The notes under the pieces: generated by a model
Databases searched by the model: none
What the model was told of the DNA's origin: nothing
What the model saw: the letters and a program-made list of their open reading frames with translations, nothing else
Program-made: the position numbers and the translations under genes
NCBI GenBank assembly: GCA_903861445.1
Contig: CAIOUK010000225.1
Location: forward strand, 1 to 21,006
Length of the DNA: 21,006 nucleotides
Direction of reading: 5' to 3'
Source of the DNA: an uncultured Verrucomicrobia subdivision 3 bacterium
GTDB taxonomy: Bacteria > Verrucomicrobiota > Verrucomicrobiia > Limisphaerales > UBA11358
In this document: positions 14,827 through 21,006 of the stretch, piece after piece
Position numbering within the stretch: the first letter of the stretch is position 1
Layout of the letters: every line of letters starts with the position of its first letter

Positions 14827-15425
14827 TTTTTTGCATGAAACAACACCAGTTCCAAAATTCTTAAATCACTTGCTGTTTCCAGATGAGGAAGCTTTTTCCG
14901 TAAACTGCTAATTTGATTTGAGATTTTTTTACTGGATCCTTTGTCTGTAAGCCAAAAATTTAATGCGTCATTATATTTTACATATTCTTTCGACCGCACA
15001 TAACAAGAAGGTGGGCTCGCTTTGGATGAATACCAAACTTTAGCAACGCGCTTATCCCAAATGGCGTATTTTTTCGGTGCAAGCAAATGTAAAAACTTTG
15101 AAGTGCCGACGACTGAATTATTGATGAGTTTCTCTTTCAGTTCGTCAATTTCATCCGCCGTTAATTTTTTACAACGAGCCAAATTAAAAAGCCTCTCAAC
15201 CTTTTTCTGCTCGATGCGTGACTTGGTCACCTTCTTAAATTTTGGAATAGTTGGCATCCAGCCATAAACAATATGAAGTCCAACCACGGCATTATCCCAA
15301 TTCACACGCTTCCAATTAGCGAATTGCTTTTTGACGGAGCCATATAGCGGAAGGAGATCATCGGTTTTAATTCTCTTTTGAACTCCCTTTTTGCGAGCTA
15401 GCTTTAGCCATTCATTTGAATTCAT
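14823..15425 (-). CDS. AT-rich orphan gene, unknown function
   Basis: About 200 residues, Lys-rich and cytoplasmic in appearance, with no signal or membrane segment. I do not recognise the family. The best-formed block is SKFLHLLAPKKYAIWDKRVAKVW (seen around residues 108-130), which has a helix followed by an IWDxRV motif; similar blocks occur in some poorly described, possibly DNA-related proteins, but I cannot name one. Base composition is visibly AT-richer than both neighbours and codon use differs, suggesting transfer. ATG 15425 is preferred; GTG 15437 would overlap the argA stop. Its stop overlaps the transpeptidase start by ATGA, so despite its foreign look it fits neatly into the operon. 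Confidence 0.75.
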   Translation of the reverse strand: MNSNEWLKLARKKGVQKRIKTDDLLPLYGSVKKQFANWKRVNWDNAVVGLHIVYGWMPTIPKFKKVTKSRIEQKKVERLFNLARCKKLTADEIDELKEKLINNSVVGTSKFLHLLAPKKYAIWDKRVAKVWYSSKASPPSCYVRSKEYVKYNDALNFWLTDKGSSKKISNQISSLRKKLPHLETASDLRILELVLFHAKK

Positions 15426-15433
15426 AAAAGAAT

Positions 15434-16720
15434 TCACGCCTTCACCAGTTTTTTCACCAGCACCTTCGAGTTGCGGCCGCTCTGGTCGTATTTCTCGCGG
15501 CGCGCGGGCGGCAGATCGTCCGGCGTGCCTTCGCTGAAGCCGCCCTTCGACTGGAAATAGGTGAACGCCTGCGTCGAGAGCGTAAGCAGCTCGGTCAGAT
15601 TCATCTCCTTCGCCTTGTTCTCGACAAACTGGATCAGCTTGCGCCCGATGCCGCGATTTTCATGCAGCGGATTGACGTAGAGGCACGCCAGCTCGCCCTT
15701 TTTCTGTTCGGGAAAAACATGGAGCGCCACGCAGGCCACCGGATTTTTATCAATTTCAAAAATGAAATAATCGGCCAGACTTTTTTCAATCATCGGCCGC
15801 GTGCGTTTCATCAACTCGGCGGATTCGACCGCCGCCTTGGTCAGCAGCTGGATGGCCCGCACGTCTTTTTTCAGCGCGCGGCGAATCTGCTGGTATTCGT
15901 TGGCGTAAATCAGCGTGCCGATGCCTTCGTTGGAAAACACCTCGGCCAGCAGGCCTTCGTCCACCTTGCCGTTGATGACGTGGACGCGCGGAATGCCCGC
16001 CTTGCACGCGGCGACCGTGTGCAGCGCCTTGGAAAGCTGTTCGGGCGGGATGTCGTTCTTTTGCAGCGCCAGCACGGATTCCAAATCCGCCAGCAACATC
16101 TGCCGGATGAGCCGGCCCTGCACCAAAATGCCGTCCTGCGGCGTGATAAACATCAGCTTCACCGCCTTCAACGCCTCGGCCACTGCGACGGCGACGCTGT
16201 CAGAATTCACCCGATACGTTTTGCCGTCGCCGTCGAAACCAAGCGGTGGGATGATAGGAATAATTCCCTGTGCGAGCAGCGTCTGGAGCAAATCAACATC
16301 CACCCGCTCCACCTTGCCGGTGAACAGATGATCCACGCCACCGATGATGCCGAGCGGATGCGCGATGATGGCGTTCGGACAAACCGCCCGCAAATCGTTG
16401 GCTGAAAGCCCTTCGAGAATTTCGTGCGTCAACCGGTTCGCCGCGTCCATCGCCACCTGCAACGTCGCCGCGTCCGTGATTCCGGAGCCGTCGCAGTTGG
16501 ACGGTTTGAGATTATGTTTTTCCGCCAGCAGCTTGATTTGCGCCGAAGCGCCGTGCACCAGCACCACGCGGATGTTCAACGACCGCAGCACCGCCACGTC
16601 CAACAGGAGCGTGGCGAAGTTTTCGTCGGTGACAATCGCGCCGTCAATCGCGAGGACAAACGTCTTCTCGCGGAATTGCGGAATGTATTGCAGGATGCCC
16701 CGCAGGTCGGTTGGTTTCAT
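15434..16720 (-). CDS. argA: N-acetylglutamate synthase, kinase-like plus GNAT
   Basis: Makes N-acetylglutamate from acetyl-CoA and glutamate, the first step of arginine synthesis. The 428 residues divide into an amino-acid-kinase-like domain (about 1-285) with VVLVHGASAQI, NAIIAHPLGIIGGVD, PIIPPLGFDGDG and NSDSVAVAVAEAL. The C-terminal GNAT domain (about 290-428) carries the acetyl-CoA loop ENRGIGRKL at 354-362. The linker motif GTLIYANEYQQIR is typical of ArgA. Feedback inhibition by arginine is usual in the family through the kinase-like domain. ATG 16720 gives the normal length. It heads an apparent minus-strand run with the AT-rich gene and the L,D-transpeptidase, and is divergent from rsgA. 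Confidence 0.95.
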   Translation of the reverse strand: MKPTDLRGILQYIPQFREKTFVLAIDGAIVTDENFATLLLDVAVLRSLNIRVVLVHGASAQIKLLAEKHNLKPSNCDGSGITDAATLQVAMDAANRLTHEILEGLSANDLRAVCPNAIIAHPLGIIGGVDHLFTGKVERVDVDLLQTLLAQGIIPIIPPLGFDGDGKTYRVNSDSVAVAVAEALKAVKLMFITPQDGILVQGRLIRQMLLADLESVLALQKNDIPPEQLSKALHTVAACKAGIPRVHVINGKVDEGLLAEVFSNEGIGTLIYANEYQQIRRALKKDVRAIQLLTKAAVESAELMKRTRPMIEKSLADYFIFEIDKNPVACVALHVFPEQKKGELACLYVNPLHENRGIGRKLIQFVENKAKEMNLTELLTLSTQAFTYFQSKGGFSEGTPDDLPPARREKYDQSGRNSKVLVKKLVKA

Positions 16721-16899
16721 TTCAACGGAGAATAACTAGCTGGTTTCACCGGTGATTAAAACAATTATTTTGAACGGATTGAGATTCTCCCGGCTGGTAA
16801 TACTACTGCCGCCGTCGGGCGTGTGAGTATTGGACTAGACATCGGGTTACGAGCTGGGCAACCCTGTTCGCGACGCATGATGTCATCAACCGAATCTTT
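16721..16899. other. Divergent intergenic region between argA and rsgA
   Basis: The longest gap in the window. It must carry promoters for both argA and rsgA. The stretch 16759-16775 is AT-rich, but no pair of -35 and -10 boxes stood out on either strand. I saw no hairpin, RNA gene or attachment site. An in-frame stretch ahead of rsgA is open from 16801 but lacks a usual start codon. Confidence 0.4.
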
Positions 16900-17979
16900 A
16901 TGGGCCTGACCAAACTGGGCTGGAACGCCGCGCGCGACGAACAGTTCGCGCCGTATCTTGCCAAAGGTTTTATTCCCGCGCGCGTCGCGGTGGAAAATAA
17001 ACATTTTTACCGCGTGTGGACGATGGATGCGGAAATTACCGCGCAAGTCACCGGAAAATTTGTCCACGAAACGCGCCGCAATCACGCGCAGCTTCCCAAG
17101 GTCGGCGATTGGGTGGCCATCAAGCTCGTGCCGAATGAAGAGAAGGCCACCATTCACGCCATCCTCCCGCGCACCACGCAAATCACGCGCAAGACGAGCG
17201 GCCGCAATACCGCCTCGCAAATTCTCGCAACGAACATCGAAACCGTTTTTCTCGTCACCGCCGCCGACCCGACATTTAACTCCGCGCGACTGGAACGGAT
17301 GCTTCTCATGGGACACGAAAGCGGCGCGCGTCCCGTGGTCGTGCTGAACAAAATTGATTTGTGCGACGACCTTGAAGCCAAGCTCGCCGAAGCCACGCGC
17401 GCGGCGGGCGATGCGCTCGTGCTCGCCGTCTGCGCGCTCACCGGACGCGGCATGAAAAAATTGGCCGCGCTCATCAAGCCCGGCGACACTGTCGCGTTCA
17501 TCGGCACTTCCGGCGTTGGCAAGTCGAGTCTCATCAATCAGCTTTACGGTGAAGATTTGATGCCGACCATTGAAGTCCGCACGCAAGATTCCAAAGGCCG
17601 CCACACGACTTCGTGGCGTGAAATGATTTTTTTGCCGAAAGGCGGCGTGGTCATTGACACGCCCGGCATGAGGGAATTTCATCTTTGGGGCGCGAGCGAA
17701 GGCGCGAAGGAAACGTTCCCCGAAATCGAAGCGCTTGCGTCCGGCTGCCATTTCCGCGATTGCACACACACGAAGGAAAAAGACTGCGCCGTCCTAGCCG
17801 CCGTTGCCGCTGGCACGCTCCCGCGTGACCGTCACGACAGCTTCGTCAAACTTCAGGGGGAAATCAGCCACCTCCGCGAATCTGAAAAACAAGCCGGCTG
17901 GCAAACCCGCCGCAAAAGCGACCGCGTGGCGCACCGCGCCTTCAATAAAGCTGTTACCTACCACAAGACCCACCGCTAA
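16900..17979 (+). CDS. rsgA: Small ribosomal subunit biogenesis GTPase
   Basis: Circularly permuted GTPase that helps 30S maturation, with GTPase activity stimulated by the ribosome. At 359 residues it has an N-terminal OB-fold (about 20-95), then motifs in the permuted order: G4 NKID (150-153), G1 GTSGVGKSS (202-210), G3 DTPGM (253-257). Switch-region sequence QDSKGRHTT precedes G3. The C-terminal zinc site is C283, C288, H290 and C296 in CHFRDCTHTKEKDC. The ATG at 16900 gives the family's common start (LTKLGWN). It is a lone plus-strand gene, convergent with the SDR gene, with 42 bases between the stops and no clear terminator. Confidence 0.96.
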   Translation: MGLTKLGWNAARDEQFAPYLAKGFIPARVAVENKHFYRVWTMDAEITAQVTGKFVHETRRNHAQLPKVGDWVAIKLVPNEEKATIHAILPRTTQITRKTSGRNTASQILATNIETVFLVTAADPTFNSARLERMLLMGHESGARPVVVLNKIDLCDDLEAKLAEATRAAGDALVLAVCALTGRGMKKLAALIKPGDTVAFIGTSGVGKSSLINQLYGEDLMPTIEVRTQDSKGRHTTSWREMIFLPKGGVVIDTPGMREFHLWGASEGAKETFPEIEALASGCHFRDCTHTKEKDCAVLAAVAAGTLPRDRHDSFVKLQGEISHLRESEKQAGWQTRRKSDRVAHRAFNKAVTYHKTHR

Positions 17980-18021
17980 ATGAGGTGTGAGATTTCCATC
18001 AAGTTCAGCATGCTTTCGACC

Positions 18022-18828
18022 CTACGAATTCAGGTGCTTCGTCATGCCGCCCATGATTTTTCCCATGATGCGGACACGAAGGCCGCGCGGCGCGGTCATC
18101 AGCGACCAAGTTAAAAACTTTGAAAGCGCGCCAGGCGTGACGGTCATTTTCTTTCCGAGCGCAGCCAGCGTGACGCGCGCAACGGTTTCGGGCTTTTCCG
18201 CCGCGCCCATTTTCATGTCGGCACGCGCACCGAATCCGCTGTTGACCGGGCCTGGCGCGGAAGACAAAACATCCACGCCACGCGGCGCGAGTTCGACGTG
18301 CAATGCCTCGGCTAAAGTTTGGATGTAAGCTTTCGTCGCCGCATAATGCGCGGCGCGCGGCGTGCCTTGATAACCGACGAGCGAACTGAACAAAATCAAT
18401 CCGCCGCGCCCGCGTTCGGCAAATTGCTTTCCGAAATGCAGGCTCAATTGCATCACCGCGCGGCAGTTCACATCCATCATCGCGAGTTCGTCTTCCAGCT
18501 TGGCGTCGAGAAAATTGCCCGCCGTGCCAAACCCCGCCGCCGCGACAAGCAAACCTACGTCGAGATACTTGGTCTCGTCTTCAATTTGAGTTAATGACGG
18601 TGCGTTCGCCAAATCTACTGCGAGCACTCGCGTCTCTACACCATACCGAGCCGACAAATACTTGGCGACTTGCTCCAGTTCGGCCTGTCGTCGTGCTACT
18701 AACACGAGGTTGAGTCCTGCGGCTGCCAGCTCGTTAGCTAGCGCGCGGCCAATGCCCGAAGATGCGCCGGTGATGACTGCCCATTTCCCATATTTGGTTT
18801 TGAAGAGTTCAGCTTTTGGTTGGTTCAT
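18022..18828 (-). CDS. Short-chain dehydrogenase/reductase
   Basis: Classical SDR oxidoreductase of 268 residues with a Rossmann fold. The cofactor motif is TGASSGIG near residues 20-27, followed by LVLVARRQAEL (an Arg pair that favours NADP(H)), the NAG-like position replaced by AAAGFG, and the catalytic Ser and YAATK of the Y-x3-K pair. The tail is hydrophobic and basic and may lie on a membrane, as in DltE- or YqjQ-like members. ATG 18828 is used, since an earlier ATG at 18873 would overlap the upstream gene. It is the last gene of the marR, ferredoxin-SCP2, SDR run, 29 bases after its neighbour. Substrate unknown; lipid or quinone-related use is a guess. Confidence 0.88.
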   Translation of the reverse strand: MNQPKAELFKTKYGKWAVITGASSGIGRALANELAAAGLNLVLVARRQAELEQVAKYLSARYGVETRVLAVDLANAPSLTQIEDETKYLDVGLLVAAAGFGTAGNFLDAKLEDELAMMDVNCRAVMQLSLHFGKQFAERGRGGLILFSSLVGYQGTPRAAHYAATKAYIQTLAEALHVELAPRGVDVLSSAPGPVNSGFGARADMKMGAAEKPETVARVTLAALGKKMTVTPGALSKFLTWSLMTAPRGLRVRIMGKIMGGMTKHLNS

Positions 18829-18857
18829 GATTTGTGATGGTTGATTTTGATGATGGT

Positions 18858-20171
18858 TTAGCTTGGAAAACATTTACCAAAGGCCAGCAGCCATTTGGGA
18901 TTGCCGCGCAGTTTGATACGCCGAGTGAGCAGCGCCCACGGCAGGCTTTTTTCCTTCGCCAGAAATCCCAGCCACGTCGCGGTGTCGGCGGTGACGCAGA
19001 GATTTGGCTCGTCTTGCAGGCCGGCGCTGACTTTGATTTTGCCATCGCGGATGACGATGGTCGCCGTGGCCGATTCGCTGCCGGTGAAGGTGAAATGATA
19101 CGTCGCATTCAGGTCGCCCGCCGCGAGTCTTTGAAATGAAATTGGGATGCCTTCCAAAAAGCTCTTGGCGGTTCGCGGACGAAACGAGCCGGAAACTAAA
19201 CGCAGCGACTTGTTCGGGTATCTTTTTTTGGCATGAGTTTCGGCATCCGATCCCCGAATCACATAAAGACTTTCTTCTTTGGCCTGCAAGGGGCGGAGAA
19301 ATTCGTCGGCGAATTCCTTCTTCGATGCGAGATAGGGCGCGATGACATCCTCGCCCGCCGGGCAGACCGCTAGGCAATACGCCGCCTTGTAGTTCGGCCC
19401 GAACGCGAGGCTTTGCCACATGGAAACTGTTTCCGAATCTTTCACGCGCCGCCGGTAATCCTTGCCGTTGCGGCTGTCCGCGATGGTTTCGATCCAGCCG
19501 GAAAAGCCGCCCATGAATTCATGGTAATTGTGGGTGTAGCACGCCGAGAAATTGAAGTGTCCATCCGCGCCAATCGCCCCGACCGGGCACGCCGCCACAC
19601 ACAACTTGCAGGTCAGGCAGGGATTGTAATCAAGTTCCTTCCCATACTCGCTGACTTCCGCGCCGAGCAGAATCGTGCCGAGCAAAATGAAATTTCCAAA
19701 TTTCGGATGAATCACATTGCGATGAATACCCATGCGCCCCAGACCCGCCGCCACGGCGATGGGTTTGTGCGACACCAGCCACATGCGCTCCGTCATCCAG
19801 CGGTCGGCCTCCATCGGAAAGGCCATGGGCGGATTGAGCACCCGGATATTTTTTCGCTCCAGCGCGGTGACAATCTTGCGGATGACGATATTTACTTCGT
19901 CGCCCGTGTGATGAAATTCGGAATTCGCGACCGAGCGCGCCGGGCTGCGGACATTGTCGCGATTCATCCGCAGGACTATGCTGATCAAAGTCTGCGTGCG
20001 CGGAAAGGCGTGCTCAATGTGCGGCCGCTCATCCACCAACGCAGCCCGCCCCACCTCAACAAAACCCGCGTCGTCCGCGCCGGCGCCGAGGCAAAGCTGC
20101 CGCAGCCAAGCCGCGTCGAGCACGGCGGTTTTAGAGTGTATATGCACACCTGATTCAGTGTTTGTATTCAT
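18858..20171 (-). CDS. Double-cluster ferredoxin-type protein fused to an SCP2 domain
   Basis: A 437-residue soluble protein. The middle resembles epoxyqueuosine reductase and reductase-like ferredoxins: an upper domain with AVAAGLGRMGIHRNVIHPKFGN, then one complete cluster motif CLTCKLCVAACP (C185, C188, C191, C195). Three further cysteines follow, in FSACYTH (C211) and AYCLAVCP (C266, C270). A second full cluster would need four. The C-terminal ~110 residues form an SCP2-type lipid-binding domain (FTFTG, VIRDGKIKVSAG, ADTATWLGFLA, GNPKWLLAF). ATG 20171 is chosen because GGAG sits six bases ahead; ATG 20183 would add four residues. It follows marR closely and carries a 13-bp operator-like site. 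True queuosine chemistry is unlikely with the SCP2 fusion; an electron-transfer or lipid-linked role is inferred. Confidence 0.82.
   Translation of the reverse strand: MNTNTESGVHIHSKTAVLDAAWLRQLCLGAGADDAGFVEVGRAALVDERPHIEHAFPRTQTLISIVLRMNRDNVRSPARSVANSEFHHTGDEVNIVIRKIVTALERKNIRVLNPPMAFPMEADRWMTERMWLVSHKPIAVAAGLGRMGIHRNVIHPKFGNFILLGTILLGAEVSEYGKELDYNPCLTCKLCVAACPVGAIGADGHFNFSACYTHNYHEFMGGFSGWIETIADSRNGKDYRRRVKDSETVSMWQSLAFGPNYKAAYCLAVCPAGEDVIAPYLASKKEFADEFLRPLQAKEESLYVIRGSDAETHAKKRYPNKSLRLVSGSFRPRTAKSFLEGIPISFQRLAAGDLNATYHFTFTGSESATATIVIRDGKIKVSAGLQDEPNLCVTADTATWLGFLAKEKSLPWALLTRRIKLRGNPKWLLAFGKCFPS
20136..20148. promoter_or_regulatory. Second copy of the operator-like 13-mer, inside the coding start
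   Basis: GTGTATATGCACA, an exact match to the site over the marR promoter, lies at about codon 8-12 of the ferredoxin-SCP2 gene (encoding HIH). A near-palindrome of this kind fits a MarR-type dimer. Lying 492 bases from the first site, it could act as an auxiliary operator. Confidence 0.55.
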
Positions 20172-20195
20172 TATATTCTCCATGCCGAAATGGGA

Positions 20196-20633
20196 TTAAT
20201 TCAGAGCCAGCGCGGCGCGTTCAAGATCGCGCAAGATTTCGGTCCAGCGTTCTTTGCCAAGCGTGCGGATGACTTTCTGCTGGGCGACCCGCCAGTCCGG
20301 CAGGAATTTTTCCAAGGTTTTCCGGCCTTTCGGCGTGAGCGCCAGGCTCACCTTGTTGCCACGGCCTTTGCCCGTCGCCTTGACCAGCCCGTCGCGCTCC
20401 AGCGGACGCAGATTGCGCACGAGCGTCGTGCGATCCATGGCGAGCCAGTCGCTCACCTCCGCCATGCTCGCTTCCGGCTTGGCGTAGAGCAAACCGAGGA
20501 TGGGCGTCTGTGTGGGCAACAGGCCATGATGGTTCAACTCCCCGACAAAAAACTGCGAAAAAGCACGCGATACCCAGCGTAGGTTGAAACACACGCAGTT
20601 TTCCATCGAATTCAAATCCAACTCTTTAGTCAT
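20196..20633 (-). CDS. MarR-family transcriptional regulator
   Basis: A 145-residue winged-helix repressor, dimeric in this family, that usually releases DNA on binding small phenolic or quinone-like ligands or on cysteine oxidation. The DNA-reading part is MAEVSDWLAMDRTTLVRNLRPLERDGLV, with the wing in KGRGNKVSLALTPKGRK. Two N-terminal cysteines (in MENCVCFNLRW) could sense oxidants. ATG 20633 is chosen because an ATG at 20651 would lie inside the -10 region; ATG 20606 (MENCVCF) is another option. It is first in the operon with the ferredoxin-SCP2 and SDR genes, 24 bases ahead of the former, and is probably self-regulated through the 13-mer at its promoter. Confidence 0.93.
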   Translation of the reverse strand: MTKELDLNSMENCVCFNLRWVSRAFSQFFVGELNHHGLLPTQTPILGLLYAKPEASMAEVSDWLAMDRTTLVRNLRPLERDGLVKATGKGRGNKVSLALTPKGRKTLEKFLPDWRVAQQKVIRTLGKERWTEILRDLERAALALN

Positions 20634-20639
20634 GCCGGT

Positions 20640-20652
20640 GTGTATATGCACA
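20640..20652. promoter_or_regulatory. Operator-like 13-mer over the marR promoter
   Basis: GTGTATATGCACA, extended to a partly symmetric site, covers the -10 box of the marR promoter. Binding here would block polymerase. The exact copy within the next gene makes chance less likely than for a single site. Confidence 0.6.
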
Positions 20653-20671
20653 ACAACAGGCGCAACGTCAA
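20643..20671 (-). promoter_or_regulatory. Sigma-70-like promoter for marR
   Basis: On the minus strand TTGACG (bases 20671 to 20666) and CATATA (20648 to 20643) are separated by exactly 17 bases. Transcription would begin about seven bases on, near 20636, only about three bases before the marR ATG, so the message may be almost leaderless. Confidence 0.6.
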
Positions 20672-20691
20672 TTGCTTTTTTAGGCTTTTGG

Positions 20692-21006
20692 TTAAAGCTG
20701 CGATGATCTAAATAATTTTTCCACCTTCGCCTTCACCGCTTCATCCATCTTGATGAGCGGCGGCCAGGCGCGTTTGAAACCTTCGCCGGGAATTTTCTTC
20801 GTCGCGTCAAAACCCATTTTACTACCAACAGCGATCTCGCCCGTCGCGTGGTCGAGCACGTCGGACGGGCCTTTGGTGAAGATGCTGTCGCGCTGCGGAT
20901 CGGTGTTGGCCGTGAGATGGAACAGCACTTCGCTGGTGTTGTGGACGTTCACGCCGGCGTCCACCACCACGATGTATTTCGTGAACATCATCTGCCCCAT
21001 GCCCCA
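20692..21006 (-). CDS. UbiD-family decarboxylase, C-terminal part, cut by window
   Basis: The last 104 residues of a UbiD-type prenylated-FMN decarboxylase, which acts in ubiquinone or menaquinone synthesis or on aromatic acids. Visible are WGMGQMMFTKYIVVVDAGVN, DVLDHATGEIAVGSKMGFDA and the ending WPPLIKMDEAVKAKVEKL. The two codons before the first visible Met (WG) match the family, so the gene runs past the right edge and the Met at 21000 is not the start. It is on the same strand as marR, ending 58 bases upstream of it, but a promoter in the gap suggests separate transcription. Whether it is UbiD itself or a paralogue cannot be told from the C-terminus alone. Confidence 0.88.
   Translation of the reverse strand, partial: WGMGQMMFTKYIVVVDAGVNVHNTSEVLFHLTANTDPQRDSIFTKGPSDVLDHATGEIAVGSKMGFDATKKIPGEGFKRAWPPLIKMDEAVKAKVEKLFRSSQL

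Noticed and set aside
16765..17769. Minus-strand open frame of 334 codons over rsgA
   Set aside because: The opposite strand encodes all permuted GTPase and zinc motifs of RsgA, so this is a shadow frame.
1..21006. tRNA, rRNA, CRISPR, transposase or prophage genes
   Set aside because: Gaps are short and no cloverleaf, spaced repeats or recombinase motifs were seen on either strand by eye; a covariance-model search was not possible.

Overview
The window reads as one piece of a Gram-negative chromosome, fairly GC-rich and densely coded. Outer-membrane and lipoprotein genes, LPS-type heptose genes, secreted GH29 fucosidases and mostly weak Shine-Dalgarno sites fit a Verrucomicrobiota-like (Pedosphaera/Limisphaerales-type) bacterium. 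That assignment is an inference from gene style, not a phylogenetic result. No tRNA, rRNA, CRISPR array, transposase or prophage gene was seen. No gap between genes exceeds 300 bases; the largest is about 180 bases (16721-16899).

Region 1 (1-5385), heptose and glycosyl transfer. On the plus strand: hddA (cut by the window edge), hddC, a gmhA-like isomerase, gmhB and a short transaldolase. Convergent to them on the minus strand are rfaE2 and a GT4 glycosyltransferase. Together they can make sedoheptulose 7-phosphate, isomerise it to heptose 7-phosphate, phosphorylate and dephosphorylate it, and activate the sugar with a nucleotide. Genes for both the GDP-alpha branch and the ADP-beta branch are present. 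The plus-strand run carries two adjacent hairpins, an AT-rich direct repeat and a 7-bp tandem repeat between genes.

Region 2 (5491-9753). A GTG-started protein with ATP-grasp-like features is followed by two tandem secreted alpha-L-fucosidases on the minus strand. Each fucosidase is followed by its own, closely similar, intrinsic terminator.

Region 3 (9898-14173), minus strand. A small secreted cysteine protein leads a barrel protein with a mature-N-terminal CxCxC, then two SCO1-like thioredoxin-fold proteins, one fused to a CusF copper domain. proA follows. The first four look like a copper/redox envelope operon.

Region 4 (14215-16720), minus strand. argA, an AT-rich orphan gene and an L,D-transpeptidase lipoprotein are linked by 4-base or close overlaps. 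The orphan gene looks recently acquired.

Region 5 (16900-21006). rsgA on the plus strand faces a minus-strand marR, ferredoxin-SCP2 and SDR operon. A 13-bp repeated near-palindrome overlies the marR promoter and recurs inside the start of the next gene. A UbiD-family decarboxylase runs off the right edge.
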